A stretch of DNA of 64,000 nucleotides from an uncultured Faecalibacterium sp. (GTDB taxonomy: Bacteria > Bacillota > Clostridia > Oscillospirales > Ruminococcaceae): assembly GCA_937880095.1 (NCBI GenBank), contig CALFLK010000012.1:1-64000 (forward strand), in the 5' to 3' direction. A program made the translations under genes and the position numbers. Below, piece by piece: positions 51,080 to 59,848 of this stretch. The stretch's first letter is position 1. Each line of letters starts with the position of its first letter. Below the pieces are notes generated by a model. It was not told the origin of the DNA. It saw only the letters and a list, made by a program, of their open reading frames with translations, and searched no databases.

Positions 51080-53104
51080 ATGTCTAAGGAATCTTTGCTT
51101 CTGCAGCCCATTCAAGTGGGCAATCTCACTTTGAAAAACCGTATCATGTTCCCGCCGCTGACTACCGGTTACGAGGAATTTGATGGTTCCATCGGTCCCC
51201 GTAGCCTCCACTTCTACGAGCGTCTGGCTAAGGGTGGTGTCGGTTATATCGCAATCGGCGATGTAACGCCTGTCAACACGGCTTCTCCTACGCCGAAGCT
51301 CTGCGATGACAGCCAGATCCCCAGCTTCCGCAAGCTGGCAGATGCACTGCACCAGTACGACTGCAAGCTGGCTTTGCAGGTGTTTCATCCGGAATATGAC
51401 GTGCCGGGTGTGGGTCGTATGATCGTGGCGTCCATGTCTGCTGCAAAGGCAGCAGAAGCAGCCAAAGCACAGGGCGATATGGAAACCTTTGCTGCCAAGA
51501 TGGAAGAAAGCGGTCGTGCGCGGAAAGAGGCATTTGCAAAGCTGCACCATGATATGCAGTTCTTTGTAAACGAAGCAACGCAGGAGCAGCTGGATGAAAT
51601 CAAAGCTGCTATGGCAGCTTGCGCAAAGCGTGCCGTTCAGGCTGGTGTAGATGCGATCGAAGTACATGGTGACCGTCTGGTGGGTTCTCTGTGCTCTGTT
51701 GTGCTGAATAAGCGTAACGACCAGTACGGCGGCTGCTTTGAGAACCGCGTTCGCTTTGCACTGGAAGTGGTCCAGACCCTGAAGGAAGCAGCTCCCGAGC
51801 TGATGATCGAATACAAGCTGCCTGTCATTACGAAGAACCCGGACGGCACACTGCGCGGCAAGGGCGGTCTGGTGGAAGAAGAAGCACTGAAGTTTGCACC
51901 GATGCTGGAGGCAGCTGGTGTGGATATGATTCAGGTTGCACAGGCAAACCACACCGGTAACATGGGCGATACCATTCCTCCCATGGGTGCAGTACCGTAC
52001 AACTGGACCCTGCCCGTTGCAGAAAAGGTCAAAAAGCTGGTTTCTATCCCGGTTGCTACCGTTGGTCGTGTTGTTACGGTAGAGGCTGGTGAAGAAATCC
52101 TGAAAAACGGTCAGGCAGACATCGTTGGTTATGGCCGCAGCCTGCTGTGCGATGAAGATATTGCAAATAAGGTAGAGCGTGATGAGCCGATTCGTACCTG
52201 TCTGAACTGCAACAAGGGCTGTGTGGATGCAATCTCTAGCCGCAAGTATGTTTCCTGCGTGCTGAATGCAGAGAACGGCAACGAAGAAACTGTGTTCATC
52301 AAGCCTGGTAACGGCAAGAAGAACGTCGTCATCGTTGGTGCTGGTATTGCAGGTCTGGAAGCTGCTCGTGTAGCAGCACTGCGTGGCTATAATGTGACCG
52401 TGTACGATACCGCTAAAGAAATCGGTGGTCAGATCAATCTGGCAGCCGTTCCGCCCCGCAAGTCTGAGATTCTGCGCTCTGTGGAATACTACAAGATGAT
52501 TCTGCCGACCCTGAATGTGGAAATCAAGCTGGGTACCGGATGCACTGTTGCTGACATGAACGCAGCAGATGCTGTCATCGTGGCAGTCGGCGCACATAAC
52601 GTAATGCTGCCCATCCCCGGTGCAGACCGTGAGAACGTAGTTTCTGCATGGGATGTGCTGGAAGGCAAGGTTACTGTGAGCGGCAACTGCGCTGTCATCG
52701 GCGGTGGTCTGGTTGGTACCGAGACCGCAGAATATCTGCTGGAGAAGGGCTGCAAGGTTTCCGTTATCGAAATGATGGATAAGATTGCCAGCGGTGAATC
52801 CAACACCATTCTGCCCCTGATTATGGCTGATTTTGCCAAGGGCGAAGCAAAGCAGTATGTGAACACCAAGGTGAACAGCATTGCAGCAGATGGCAAGGCA
52901 ATTCTGGCAACGGATACGGCAAGCAACGAAGAAATCACCATTCCCTGCGATTATGTGGTGATGGCGGTTGGTTCCAAGAAGAACACCTTCGATGTGACCG
53001 GCGTCAATGTTCCCGTTTACTATGCAGGCGATTGCTCCGACGAGCGTACTGCTGATATTTCCAGCGCAATTCGCACCGGATATCATGCAGCAAACAATAT
53101 CTGA
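51080..53104 (+). CDS. Old-yellow-enzyme type FMN/FAD/Fe-S reductase (2,4-dienoyl-CoA/enoate reductase family)
   Basis: The 674-residue flavoenzyme has an N-terminal FMN-binding barrel (residues 1-370) starting LLQPIQVGNLTLKNRIMFPP, the catalytic-site region AIEVHGDRLVGSL (about residue 190), a 4Fe-4S site CLNCNKGC plus a cysteine 12 residues on (about 374-393), and a C-terminal FAD/NAD(P) domain with VVIVGAGIAGLEAARVAA (about 414-431) and a second GGGLVGTETAEYL. Relatives reduce activated C=C bonds, including dienoyl-CoA, bile acid and flavonoid substrates. An insertion near 120-165 (AAKAAEAAKAQGDMETF) is unusual. MarR precedes it. The substrate is unknown. Confidence 0.9.
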   Translation: MSKESLLLQPIQVGNLTLKNRIMFPPLTTGYEEFDGSIGPRSLHFYERLAKGGVGYIAIGDVTPVNTASPTPKLCDDSQIPSFRKLADALHQYDCKLALQVFHPEYDVPGVGRMIVASMSAAKAAEAAKAQGDMETFAAKMEESGRARKEAFAKLHHDMQFFVNEATQEQLDEIKAAMAACAKRAVQAGVDAIEVHGDRLVGSLCSVVLNKRNDQYGGCFENRVRFALEVVQTLKEAAPELMIEYKLPVITKNPDGTLRGKGGLVEEEALKFAPMLEAAGVDMIQVAQANHTGNMGDTIPPMGAVPYNWTLPVAEKVKKLVSIPVATVGRVVTVEAGEEILKNGQADIVGYGRSLLCDEDIANKVERDEPIRTCLNCNKGCVDAISSRKYVSCVLNAENGNEETVFIKPGNGKKNVVIVGAGIAGLEAARVAALRGYNVTVYDTAKEIGGQINLAAVPPRKSEILRSVEYYKMILPTLNVEIKLGTGCTVADMNAADAVIVAVGAHNVMLPIPGADRENVVSAWDVLEGKVTVSGNCAVIGGGLVGTETAEYLLEKGCKVSVIEMMDKIASGESNTILPLIMADFAKGEAKQYVNTKVNSIAADGKAILATDTASNEEITIPCDYVVMAVGSKKNTFDVTGVNVPVYYAGDCSDERTADISSAIRTGYHAANNI

Positions 53105-53131
53105 TTATAAAATCGGGATATCCTAAATAGC

Positions 53132-53168
53132 AAAAGCGCCATCTGAATGCATTCAGGTGGCGCTTTTT
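53132..53168 (+). terminator. Terminator after the reductase gene
   Basis: AAAAGCGCCATCTGAAT pairs with ATTCAGGTGGCGCTTTT (one G-T pair). Confidence 0.9.
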
Positions 53169-53387
53169 GATGGTGCGAGTATCGGAAATGGAATAAATAT
53201 ATATAAAACGCGGAACAATATTTAATAAAAATGGAACCCTGCAAAATTCGTGAAAACTGATTGAAACCACTTTGGAAAAGAAAACATTTGCAGTAATGTA
53301 TATGAATCTTGCGATTCAACCGCAAGATAATGATAAAAAATAGCAGTGACACAAAAGGTAACAAAACGGCAAAAAATCCCTGAAAAC
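53169..53387. other. A+T-rich gap before the exopolysaccharide promoter
   Basis: No gene or clear site is seen. Confidence 0.4.
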
Positions 53388-53416
53388 TTGCTTTTTTATG
53401 GCTTGAACATTATAAT
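53388..53416 (+). promoter_or_regulatory. Promoter of the sugar transferase gene
   Basis: TTGCTT (53388-53393) and TATAAT (53411-53416), spacer 17; the transcript would have a leader of about 260 bases. Confidence 0.7.
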
Positions 53417-53423
53417 GAAACGA

Positions 53424-53683
53424 GTGCAAACTTCAAAAGAGTCAATGAAAAGCGCGCTCTGAAATGAATTTTGTTTTTACAGGAATGAGAATTTTGAAAA
53501 AATATCGTTGCGTAAAAATATTTTTTCGGTCCATGGATATGCAAAAGAGCCGTACCGAAAAGATGACAGGCAGGGATAACAAAGGGACAGAAAAGGCGCT
53601 TTGGTGTGTGTGATGGCGTTGTCCCAAACTATGCTGCAGGATTTCGCAGCATGGCGTTTCAGATAAGTGGAAAGGGTAAACGA
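53424..53683 (+). promoter_or_regulatory. Long leader of the sugar transferase mRNA
   Basis: It holds an A+T-rich hairpin GAAAAAATAT/ATATTTTTTC with a T-run, a GGGACA/TGTCCC pairing further on, and GCTGC/GCAGC (about 53630-53651) just before the ribosome site. No known riboswitch class is recognised. Confidence 0.35.
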
Positions 53684-55033
53684 ATGAAAAAGGTAAAGCA
53701 TGATATTTTGCTTAAGTTGGTCAAAGTACTGAATGTGCTGTTGATGACGATAGCTTTTTCCGGTTGTTGGTATCTGTACTATGGGGATCGGCTGGTATCT
53801 CCGTTTTATCGCAACGGAAACTATTTGGTAATTGCACTGTTCATGATCATCTACTGCGGATGCTGCAATGTATATGAAGCGCTGATTGTTTCCATGAAGC
53901 AGATTTCGGAAATGGTTTATAGTCAGTTCTTGGCGGCGCTGGAGACGGATGTTGTAATGTTCATCATCACTTGGCTGTTGACCAAATCGCTCCCCAATGT
54001 ATGGCCTTTGATTGGTACATTGGTAGTACAGCTTGTTCTGGCAGTGATTTGGAGCTATAATGCCAATCACTGGTATTTCAGAACCTTCCCGCCCCAGAAA
54101 ACCGCAATCATCCACGATGCGCGAGAAGGTTTGCAGGATTTGGTACAGGAATATGGTCTGACCAAAAAGTATGAAATTCAGCAGATCATTTCTGTCAGCG
54201 AGTGCCTGCAGGATTTGAGCCTTCTTAAGGGAATGGAAACCGTTTTTCTGAGCGGTGTTCACAGCCACGATCGAAATATTATTTTGAAATACTGCATTGC
54301 AGAGGATATTGAAGTCATGGTGATTCCTCGTATAGGCGATGTACTGATGAGCAGCTCGAAGGCAATTCATATGTTCCATCTGCCGATGCTGCAGGTGCGC
54401 CGTTATAATGCATCTCCGGAATTTTTGGCCATCAAGCGTTTGATGGACATTGTGATTTCGCTAATCGCACTGATTGTGCTGAGCCCAATCATGCTGATCG
54501 TTGCACTGGCAATCAAATTGTATGATGGCGGTCCGATTTTGTATTCTCAGGTTCGTCTGACCAAGGACGGAAAGCTTTTCCATATTCATAAGTTCCGCAG
54601 TATGCGCACCGATGCAGAAAAGGATGGCGTTGCACGTTTGTCTACCGGCGAAAACGATGACCGTATTACGCCGATTGGTAAAGTAATTCGCAAGCTGCGT
54701 TTGGATGAATTGCCCCAGCTGTGGGATATCCTGCACGGTGATTTGTCCGTTGTAGGTCCGCGTCCGGAGCGTCCGGAAATTGCACAGCAGTATATGGAAG
54801 AAATGCCGGAGTTTGCATTGCGTTTGCAGGCTAAGGCAGGTCTGACCGGTTACGCACAGGTTTACGGCAAGTACAACACAACGCCGTATGATAAGCTGCA
54901 GATGGATTTGACCTATATTGCACACCCCAGCATTGTGGAAGACCTGAAGATTATGATGGCAACGATAAAGATTCTGTTTATGGCAGAAAGCACCGAAGGT
55001 GTGGCGGAAGGTCAGACAACGGCAAACAAATAA
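53684..55033 (+). CDS. Undecaprenyl-phosphate sugar phosphotransferase (exopolysaccharide initiation)
   Basis: The 449-residue membrane enzyme loads the first sugar phosphate on the lipid carrier for exopolysaccharide. Four N-terminal membrane helices (about residues 10-130) are followed by a Rossmann-like part, a fifth helix and the catalytic domain (about 260-449): KRLMDIVISLIALIVLSP, KFRSMRTDAEKDG, and LRLDELPQLWDILHGDLSVV with GPRPERPE. ATG 53684 follows GGAAAGGG. The Wzz/BY-kinase genes lie beyond a shared terminator on the opposite strand, so the exopolysaccharide genes are convergent here rather than one operon. Confidence 0.92.
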   Translation: MKKVKHDILLKLVKVLNVLLMTIAFSGCWYLYYGDRLVSPFYRNGNYLVIALFMIIYCGCCNVYEALIVSMKQISEMVYSQFLAALETDVVMFIITWLLTKSLPNVWPLIGTLVVQLVLAVIWSYNANHWYFRTFPPQKTAIIHDAREGLQDLVQEYGLTKKYEIQQIISVSECLQDLSLLKGMETVFLSGVHSHDRNIILKYCIAEDIEVMVIPRIGDVLMSSSKAIHMFHLPMLQVRRYNASPEFLAIKRLMDIVISLIALIVLSPIMLIVALAIKLYDGGPILYSQVRLTKDGKLFHIHKFRSMRTDAEKDGVARLSTGENDDRITPIGKVIRKLRLDELPQLWDILHGDLSVVGPRPERPEIAQQYMEEMPEFALRLQAKAGLTGYAQVYGKYNTTPYDKLQMDLTYIAHPSIVEDLKIMMATIKILFMAESTEGVAEGQTTANK

Positions 55034-55058
55034 AGAACACACTACAATATGCGAATAG

Positions 55059-55112
55059 AAAAGCCCCGAGAGGATGCAGCAAGCGTTTTTGCTGCGCTCT
55101 CGGGGCTTTTAT
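55059..55112. terminator. Terminator between the sugar transferase and CpsD genes
   Basis: AAAAGCCCCGAGAG pairs with CTCTCGGGGCTTTT; an inner helix GCAGCAA/TTGCTGC extends it. Confidence 0.88.
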
Positions 55113-55136
55113 GTTGCTATAAGGGAAAGGACCTAA

Positions 55137-55868
55137 TCAATACTGATAACGGTGCATATGCGCGTATCCAGAGGTCTTATTGGTCTTGCGTGTGTTGAAC
55201 TGGGTCAGAATGACACCGAAAATCGGAATGTGTACGCTTTCCAGTTTGTGCTTTGCCAGCTGCACATCTTCACGCGGCGCAAATTTGGAGCGAACAACCA
55301 GCAGCGCACCATCTACATATTGTCCCACAATCGTAGCGTCAGTAAGAATAGAAACCGGAGGCGCGGTCAGAATGACGTAATCAAACTGTGATTTCAGGGT
55401 CTGAATTGCATCTTTCATCTGGGGCTGGTCCAGCAGCTCAGAGGGGGTTGCCGGTGTTTCACCGGCAGGCAGTACAGACAGATTCAGATTGTCACATTTA
55501 TAAATGACATTTTCCAGCTGCTTTTTGCCAGTCAGGACATGAACCAAACCGGCAGCATTAGCATTCGCAGACAAGATATTCTGCAGAGAAGGTCTTCTCA
55601 AATCACAGTCTACAATGATGACCCGTTTGCCGTCGTTTGCCAGAGAAATCGCCAGATTCAAAGCGGTGCTGCTGGCATTTTCATCGGGAATCGCGCTGGC
55701 AACCACAAAGCTGTGTGCCTGTTCTTTTTCAGAGATGAATTTCAGGCTTGTACGCAGGGATTTATAGGCTTCTGTATACTGGAAAGGTGCATTGTTTTCC
55801 GAAATCAGAGGAAGTGACGGCGCCTTTTTCTTAGCAAAGGAAATCGGGTGAAAATGAAAAGCAGGCAT
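55137..55868 (-). CDS. CpsD/CapB-type tyrosine kinase homologue with degenerate nucleotide motifs
   Basis: The 243-residue protein is a bacterial tyrosine-kinase (BY-kinase) homologue in sequence and order: YTEAYKSLRTSLKF near residue 31, Walker A-prime VIIVDCDLRRPSL (about 83-95), LPAGETPATPSELL, and a C-terminal tyrosine cluster SGYAHMHRYQY. However, the Walker A loop, normally with GEGKST, reads PDENASST (residues 61-68) and has no lysine; Walker B, normally IDTPP, reads LTAPP (167-171) and has lost the aspartate. It is thus probably catalytically dead or dependent on another kinase. It begins one base after the Wzz-type gene stop. Confidence 0.88.
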   Translation of the reverse strand: MPAFHFHPISFAKKKAPSLPLISENNAPFQYTEAYKSLRTSLKFISEKEQAHSFVVASAIPDENASSTALNLAISLANDGKRVIIVDCDLRRPSLQNILSANANAAGLVHVLTGKKQLENVIYKCDNLNLSVLPAGETPATPSELLDQPQMKDAIQTLKSQFDYVILTAPPVSILTDATIVGQYVDGALLVVRSKFAPREDVQLAKHKLESVHIPIFGVILTQFNTRKTNKTSGYAHMHRYQY

Positions 55869-55869
55869 C

Positions 55870-56694
55870 TTACTTTACCTCCTTGATAGCCGGGATCACG
55901 CCTACAACAGGCAGGCCCAAATAATGCTGAACATCCTCGTCATCTTCGATGTAGTTTGCCAGCAGGAAACGGACAAACAACACACCGATTACAACAAACG
56001 CGCCCAGGAATGCAGCCAAGATTGCCATTTTCTTTGCGCTGGGGGAAACGTCATTCTTCTCCATTTCAATACGGGTGAGGACACGGCAGGAACCCGCTTT
56101 TACCTGTTTACTGATAAACTGGGTCGGTACCTTGGAAAGCTGCTGCGCAATGTCAAGAACTTGTTCCTCATTCGATCCGGTTACGGAAACTGTAAAGGTC
56201 TGTGTGCCTTCTTTTACGGAGATGGAAAGCATATCACACAGGTCCGAATAGCTCATATCCAAATCCATATTCTCAATAATGGGATCCAGAATAATATTGC
56301 TTTCCATTACCGTTGCGTAGGTGTCGACCAGAGACTTTGCCAATTCGATATCTTCCGCGGTAGGTGTTGCATCAAGATTGATGTCTTTCTGAGCGGTCTT
56401 GTTGTTCTTGTTACTGTTATTCTTGTTGACAGTACCGGAATTTGCAATATTGGGATGGTTGATCTGTGGGTCCTTTGCAGTAACATCTCTGCCATTCGTG
56501 GGATGGCTGACCGTGACAATCATATCGAAAGATGCGGTGTATTCGTAATTTCGATGAGATTTAGTGAACAAAAATCCTGCTATAGCAGCGATCAGCGCGA
56601 CACAAATGATGATAACCCAGTGGTTCATCATTTCGCGGCAAAGCTGCATTAAATTCAGATCATCTTCATAGATCTGGGGTTCTTTTGCATCCAT
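55870..56694 (-). CDS. Wzz/CapA-type chain-length regulator, activator of the BY-kinase
   Basis: The 274-residue protein has two membrane helices (about residues 25-45 and 218-242) with an extracytoplasmic domain between them. The opening EDDLNLMQLCREMMNHWVII is typical of Wzz-like polysaccharide co-polymerases of Gram-positive type, which control chain length and stimulate the CpsD kinase. The outer domain contains an unusual asparagine-rich run (NKNNSNKNNKTAQ). ATG 56694 follows GGAGG. CpsD follows with one base between. Confidence 0.9.
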   Translation of the reverse strand: MDAKEPQIYEDDLNLMQLCREMMNHWVIIICVALIAAIAGFLFTKSHRNYEYTASFDMIVTVSHPTNGRDVTAKDPQINHPNIANSGTVNKNNSNKNNKTAQKDINLDATPTAEDIELAKSLVDTYATVMESNIILDPIIENMDLDMSYSDLCDMLSISVKEGTQTFTVSVTGSNEEQVLDIAQQLSKVPTQFISKQVKAGSCRVLTRIEMEKNDVSPSAKKMAILAAFLGAFVVIGVLFVRFLLANYIEDDEDVQHYLGLPVVGVIPAIKEVK

Positions 56695-56785
56695 GCTAGT
56701 TCCTCCGTGAATTACTTTGTGCAGGGCATCCAATGAATGGTAGCACTGCAACTTATGTCGTTTTTTATGCGTTGATAAAAGAAAA

Positions 56786-56837
56786 GGCTCGCAAATGAGC
56801 CCATCAAAATAGTATCACACAATAGGGGACATTGCAA
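56786..56837 (-). promoter_or_regulatory. Promoter of wzz-cpsD with a 5' hairpin
   Basis: On the minus strand TTGCAA (56832-56837) and TACTAT (56809-56814) are 17 apart. Transcription would start near 56802, and GGCTC/GAGCC (56786-56801) plus a T-run immediately follow. This hairpin either protects the mRNA end or stops early transcripts. Confidence 0.6.
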
Positions 56838-57125
56838 GACGGGAAACCTAGACGTTTTTGTGAAGTTATACACGCATTTACAAGAAAAAATACACATTAG
56901 AAACAGAACAAAAGAAAATGCAGATTTGGCAGTTTTATAATACGGAGCGATGGAGAGATTGCGCTGACAGGTACAGCTGATGAAGCAACAGGAGAAAGGC
57001 AAAGCAAGGCATCTATATTGCGGAAAAGTATGTCTATACAGGGAAAGTTGGTCAAAAAGGCGATGTAAAATCGGAACTTTGCTTGTATTCCTGACGAAAT
57101 ATAAGTCTGATTTTATGGACCTTGC
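56838..57125. other. Gene-free divergent region
   Basis: No gene is seen; it separates the wzz promoter from that of the nucleobase permease. Confidence 0.4.
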
Positions 57126-57153
57126 TTGGCATTGCCGGAATCCATGTTACAAT
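57126..57153 (+). promoter_or_regulatory. Promoter of the nucleobase permease gene
   Basis: TTGGCA (57126-57131) and TACAAT (57148-57153), spacer 16. The following 100-base leader shows no clear purine riboswitch. Confidence 0.6.
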
Positions 57154-57256
57154 AAGTATGTCTTATGACGAAAACTGAGTTGTTTTGGCGAAAGTGGTGC
57201 GGCATTAAGGCGTTGTAAGATACACCACAGAGTAAAGAAATAGGCAGGTAGCAAGC

Positions 57257-58667
57257 GTGGAAAAGAAAACAAGTGCAACTACATATGAATTCGAAGGAAA
57301 AATTCCGCTGCGTCAGGTGATTCCGCTGGGATTGCAGCATGTGCTGGCAATGTTTGTAGGAAATCTGACCCCTATTTTGGTGGTGACAGGTACTTGCGCT
57401 GCAGTAGGCGGTGAGGACTTTGCGGCATTGCAGGTGACATTGCTGCAAAATGCGATGCTGGTGGCAGGCGTTCTGACACTGGTACAGTTGTTTACCGTTG
57501 GCCCGATGGGTGGTAGAGTGCCGATTGTAATGGGTACAAGCTCCAGCTTTATCGGCGTATTTCAGGGAATTGCCAATATGACAGGCGGCGGTGTGGTAGC
57601 CTACGGTGCCATTATGGGCGCATCCATGATTGGCGGTCTGGTAGAAAGCATTCTGGGCGCATTTTTGAAGCCGCTGCGGCGGTTCTTTCCGTCAATTGTT
57701 ACCGGTACAGTAGTAATGACCATCGGTCTGTCGCTGATTGGTGTTGGCGTTGCTACCTTCGGCGGTGGTTCGGATGCACCGGACTATACTTCGCTGGAAA
57801 ACCTGATGATTGGTTTTGCCGTTATGACGGTTATTCTGGCGCTGAAGCATGGTACAAAGGGAATCTGGAGTTCTTCCAGTATTTTGATTGGTATTCTGTT
57901 CGGTTATGCCCTGTGCGCAGTGTTGCCGACGTTCCTGCCCACAACAGGTGTGACGGCTGAAGGTGTGGAATATACAAAGGCATGGGTGCTGAATTGGGAT
58001 AAAGTCGCACAGGCATCTTGGTTTGCAGTGCCTGCGTTTATGCCGGTTAAACCGGTATTCCAGCTGGGTGCCATTCTGCCGGTTATCATTATGTTTATGG
58101 TAAGCGCAGTGGAAACGCTGGGCGACATTGCAGGTGTTATGGAAGGCGGTATGGGGCGCGAAGCGACCGACCGGGAATTGTCTGGCGGTATTATTTGTGA
58201 CGGTCTGGGTTCCAGTTTTGCCGCACTGTTTGGTGTTATGCCGAATACTTCCTTTAGTCAGAATGTGGGTCTGGTATCGGTAACCAAGGTAGTCAATCGC
58301 TTTGCACTGGCGTGCGGTGCTGGTTTCCTGGTACTGTGTGGTCTGATGCCGAAGCTGGCTGCACTCATTTCGATTATGCCCCAGAGCGTGCTGGGTGGTG
58401 CAGCAGTTATTATGTTCTCCAGCATCGTAATGGGCGGTATTCAGCTGATTACAAAAGAGCCTTTGACCTCGCGTAATATGACCATCGTGATGGTTGCACT
58501 GGGTTTGGGCTATGGCTTTGGTGCGAATGCATCCATTCTGTCTCATATGCCGGAGCTGGTACAGCTGGTCTTTGGTGGTTTCCGGTATTGTACCGGCTGC
58601 ATTGGTTGCAATTGTGTTGAATATTGTTTTGCCTAAGGAAAAGGAACCTGCAAAAGCAGCAGAATAA
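57257..58667 (+). pseudogene. Xanthine/uracil permease (NCS2 family), frameshifted near the end
   Basis: A 12- to 14-helix nucleobase:proton symporter. It begins at GTG 57257 with PLRQVIPLGLQHVLAMFVGN, has the NCS2 signature-like region TNTSFSQNVGLVS in the form MPNTSFSQNVGLVSVTKV (about residue 330), and should end GSGIVPAALVAIVLNIVLPK followed by EKEPAKAAE. The reading frame instead shifts at TTT 58579-58581 and stops at 58636 after an unrelated tail. Total length to the expected stop at 58667 is 3n+1, so one extra T explains it. The lost part is only the last helix and tail, so it may be a sequence error. Purine versus pyrimidine substrate is uncertain. Confidence 0.85.
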
Positions 58668-58678
58668 TATAAAATTGC

Positions 58679-58716
58679 AAAGGACCTGACGTAGTGAAAC
58701 GTCAGGTCCTTTTTCT
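58679..58716 (+). terminator. Terminator after the permease gene
   Basis: AAAGGACCTGACGT pairs with ACGTCAGGTCCTTT, then T-run. Confidence 0.9.
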
Positions 58717-58729
58717 TTGCATGAGAAAG

Positions 58730-58765
58730 AAAAACACCTCTGACAAAGTTGTCAGAGGTGTTTTG
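58730..58765 (-). terminator. Terminator of the SDR gene
   Basis: On the minus strand CACCTCTGAC/GTCAGAGGTG with TTTTT downstream. Confidence 0.85.
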
Positions 58766-58775
58766 AATGGTTTGG

Positions 58776-59576
58776 TTACGGGCGCAGTCCCAAGCCGCCT
58801 TCCAGCGTTAAGGTCTCGCCGGTCAGATACTTCAAATCAGGGCTTGCCAGCTGTACACAAGCACGACCGATTTCCTTTTCGGAATCGCCGACATGACCCA
58901 TAGGAGGCACATTTACGTTTGCCTTATAGGCTTCCGGATATGCCAGCTGGAAGTTTTCCAGCTGTGCTGTCCAAGCGATGGGACAGACAACGTTCACGTT
59001 GATGCCATCAGGAGCCCACTCAGTAGCGGCAACACGGCTCAGACCACGAATGCCTTCCTTTGCTGCAGCATATGCGCACTGACCGAATTTGCCGAACAGG
59101 CCAGCGCCGGAAGCAAAGTTAATGATGCTGCCCTTGCTCTTTTTCAGATAGGGGTAGCAAGCCTGCATGTAATAGAAAGCTGCGTACAAACCAGAGTAGA
59201 TTGCCAGATCAAACTGATCGGTGGTATGGTCTGCCAGCGTAACACCGGAAGCAGAAGCCTGTGCGTTGTTGATCAGCACATCAATGCCGCCAAAGGTTTC
59301 CACAGCCTGCTTGACGACGTTTTCGACAACAGCCTTGTTATCAGAGTGGCTGTTCACGTCAGCCTGAACTGTCAGAACACGGATGCCATACAGACGTTCC
59401 AGCTCTTCTTTTGCATCTTCCAGCTTTTTCACATTGCGGCCGGTGATGACCAGGTTGGAACCTTCTTTTGCAAAGGCAGTAGCAATGCCATAGCCAATCG
59501 AACCACAGCTGCCATCCTGCAGAACAGCGCGACCTGCGCCGGTAATCAGTGTTGTTTTTCCAGTCAGAAAGCCCAT
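58776..59576 (-). CDS. Short-chain dehydrogenase/reductase with an extended glycine loop
   Basis: The 266-residue oxidoreductase has the SDR Rossmann fold: a cofactor loop TGAGRAVLQDGSCGSIGYG (residues 11-29), longer than the usual TGxxxGxG, then DVLINNAQAS (the N-N-A motif), IINFASGAGLFGKF with the catalytic serine, and YAAAKEG with the catalytic Y and K. The insertion is of the divergent enoyl/3-oxoacyl-reductase type. The substrate is unknown. ATG 59576 was chosen because it starts the fold and has GAAAGGA about nine bases upstream; the upstream extension is a hydrophobic artefact. Confidence 0.88.
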   Translation of the reverse strand: MGFLTGKTTLITGAGRAVLQDGSCGSIGYGIATAFAKEGSNLVITGRNVKKLEDAKEELERLYGIRVLTVQADVNSHSDNKAVVENVVKQAVETFGGIDVLINNAQASASGVTLADHTTDQFDLAIYSGLYAAFYYMQACYPYLKKSKGSIINFASGAGLFGKFGQCAYAAAKEGIRGLSRVAATEWAPDGINVNVVCPIAWTAQLENFQLAYPEAYKANVNVPPMGHVGDSEKEIGRACVQLASPDLKYLTGETLTLEGGLGLRP

Positions 59577-59778
59577 AATAAACAGATCCTTTCCCTCATA
59601 ATTGCTGAGATAGAAATATGGAAGAAAACTTCCAATGTGAGTATAACAGACTGGTAGGAAGAAAATAAGGAAAATATGTGCTTTATAGATAAAAGATTTC
59701 ATCAAATAAATTATTATTTAATATGCTATGTTGCATATAAGGGCGTGGGTACAGAGAAGATACGCAGCTGAAAGAGAA
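59577..59778. other. Intergenic region before the SDR gene
   Basis: No gene or definite site is seen. Confidence 0.4.
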
Positions 59779-59817
59779 AAAATCCCCCGCTGCTAGGGAA
59801 CAGCGGGGGATTTTTAT
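59779..59817 (-). terminator. Terminator of the GH2 gene
   Basis: AAAAATCCCCCGCTG pairs with CAGCGGGGGATTTTT; T-run on the minus strand. Confidence 0.9.
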
Positions 59818-59848
59818 TCAGTTAAAAGGATGCAATAGAAGCGCTGAA

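Noticed and set aside
57160..57256. Purine riboswitch before the nucleobase permease
   Set aside because: The conserved loop sequences and P1 helix of the purine aptamer are absent.
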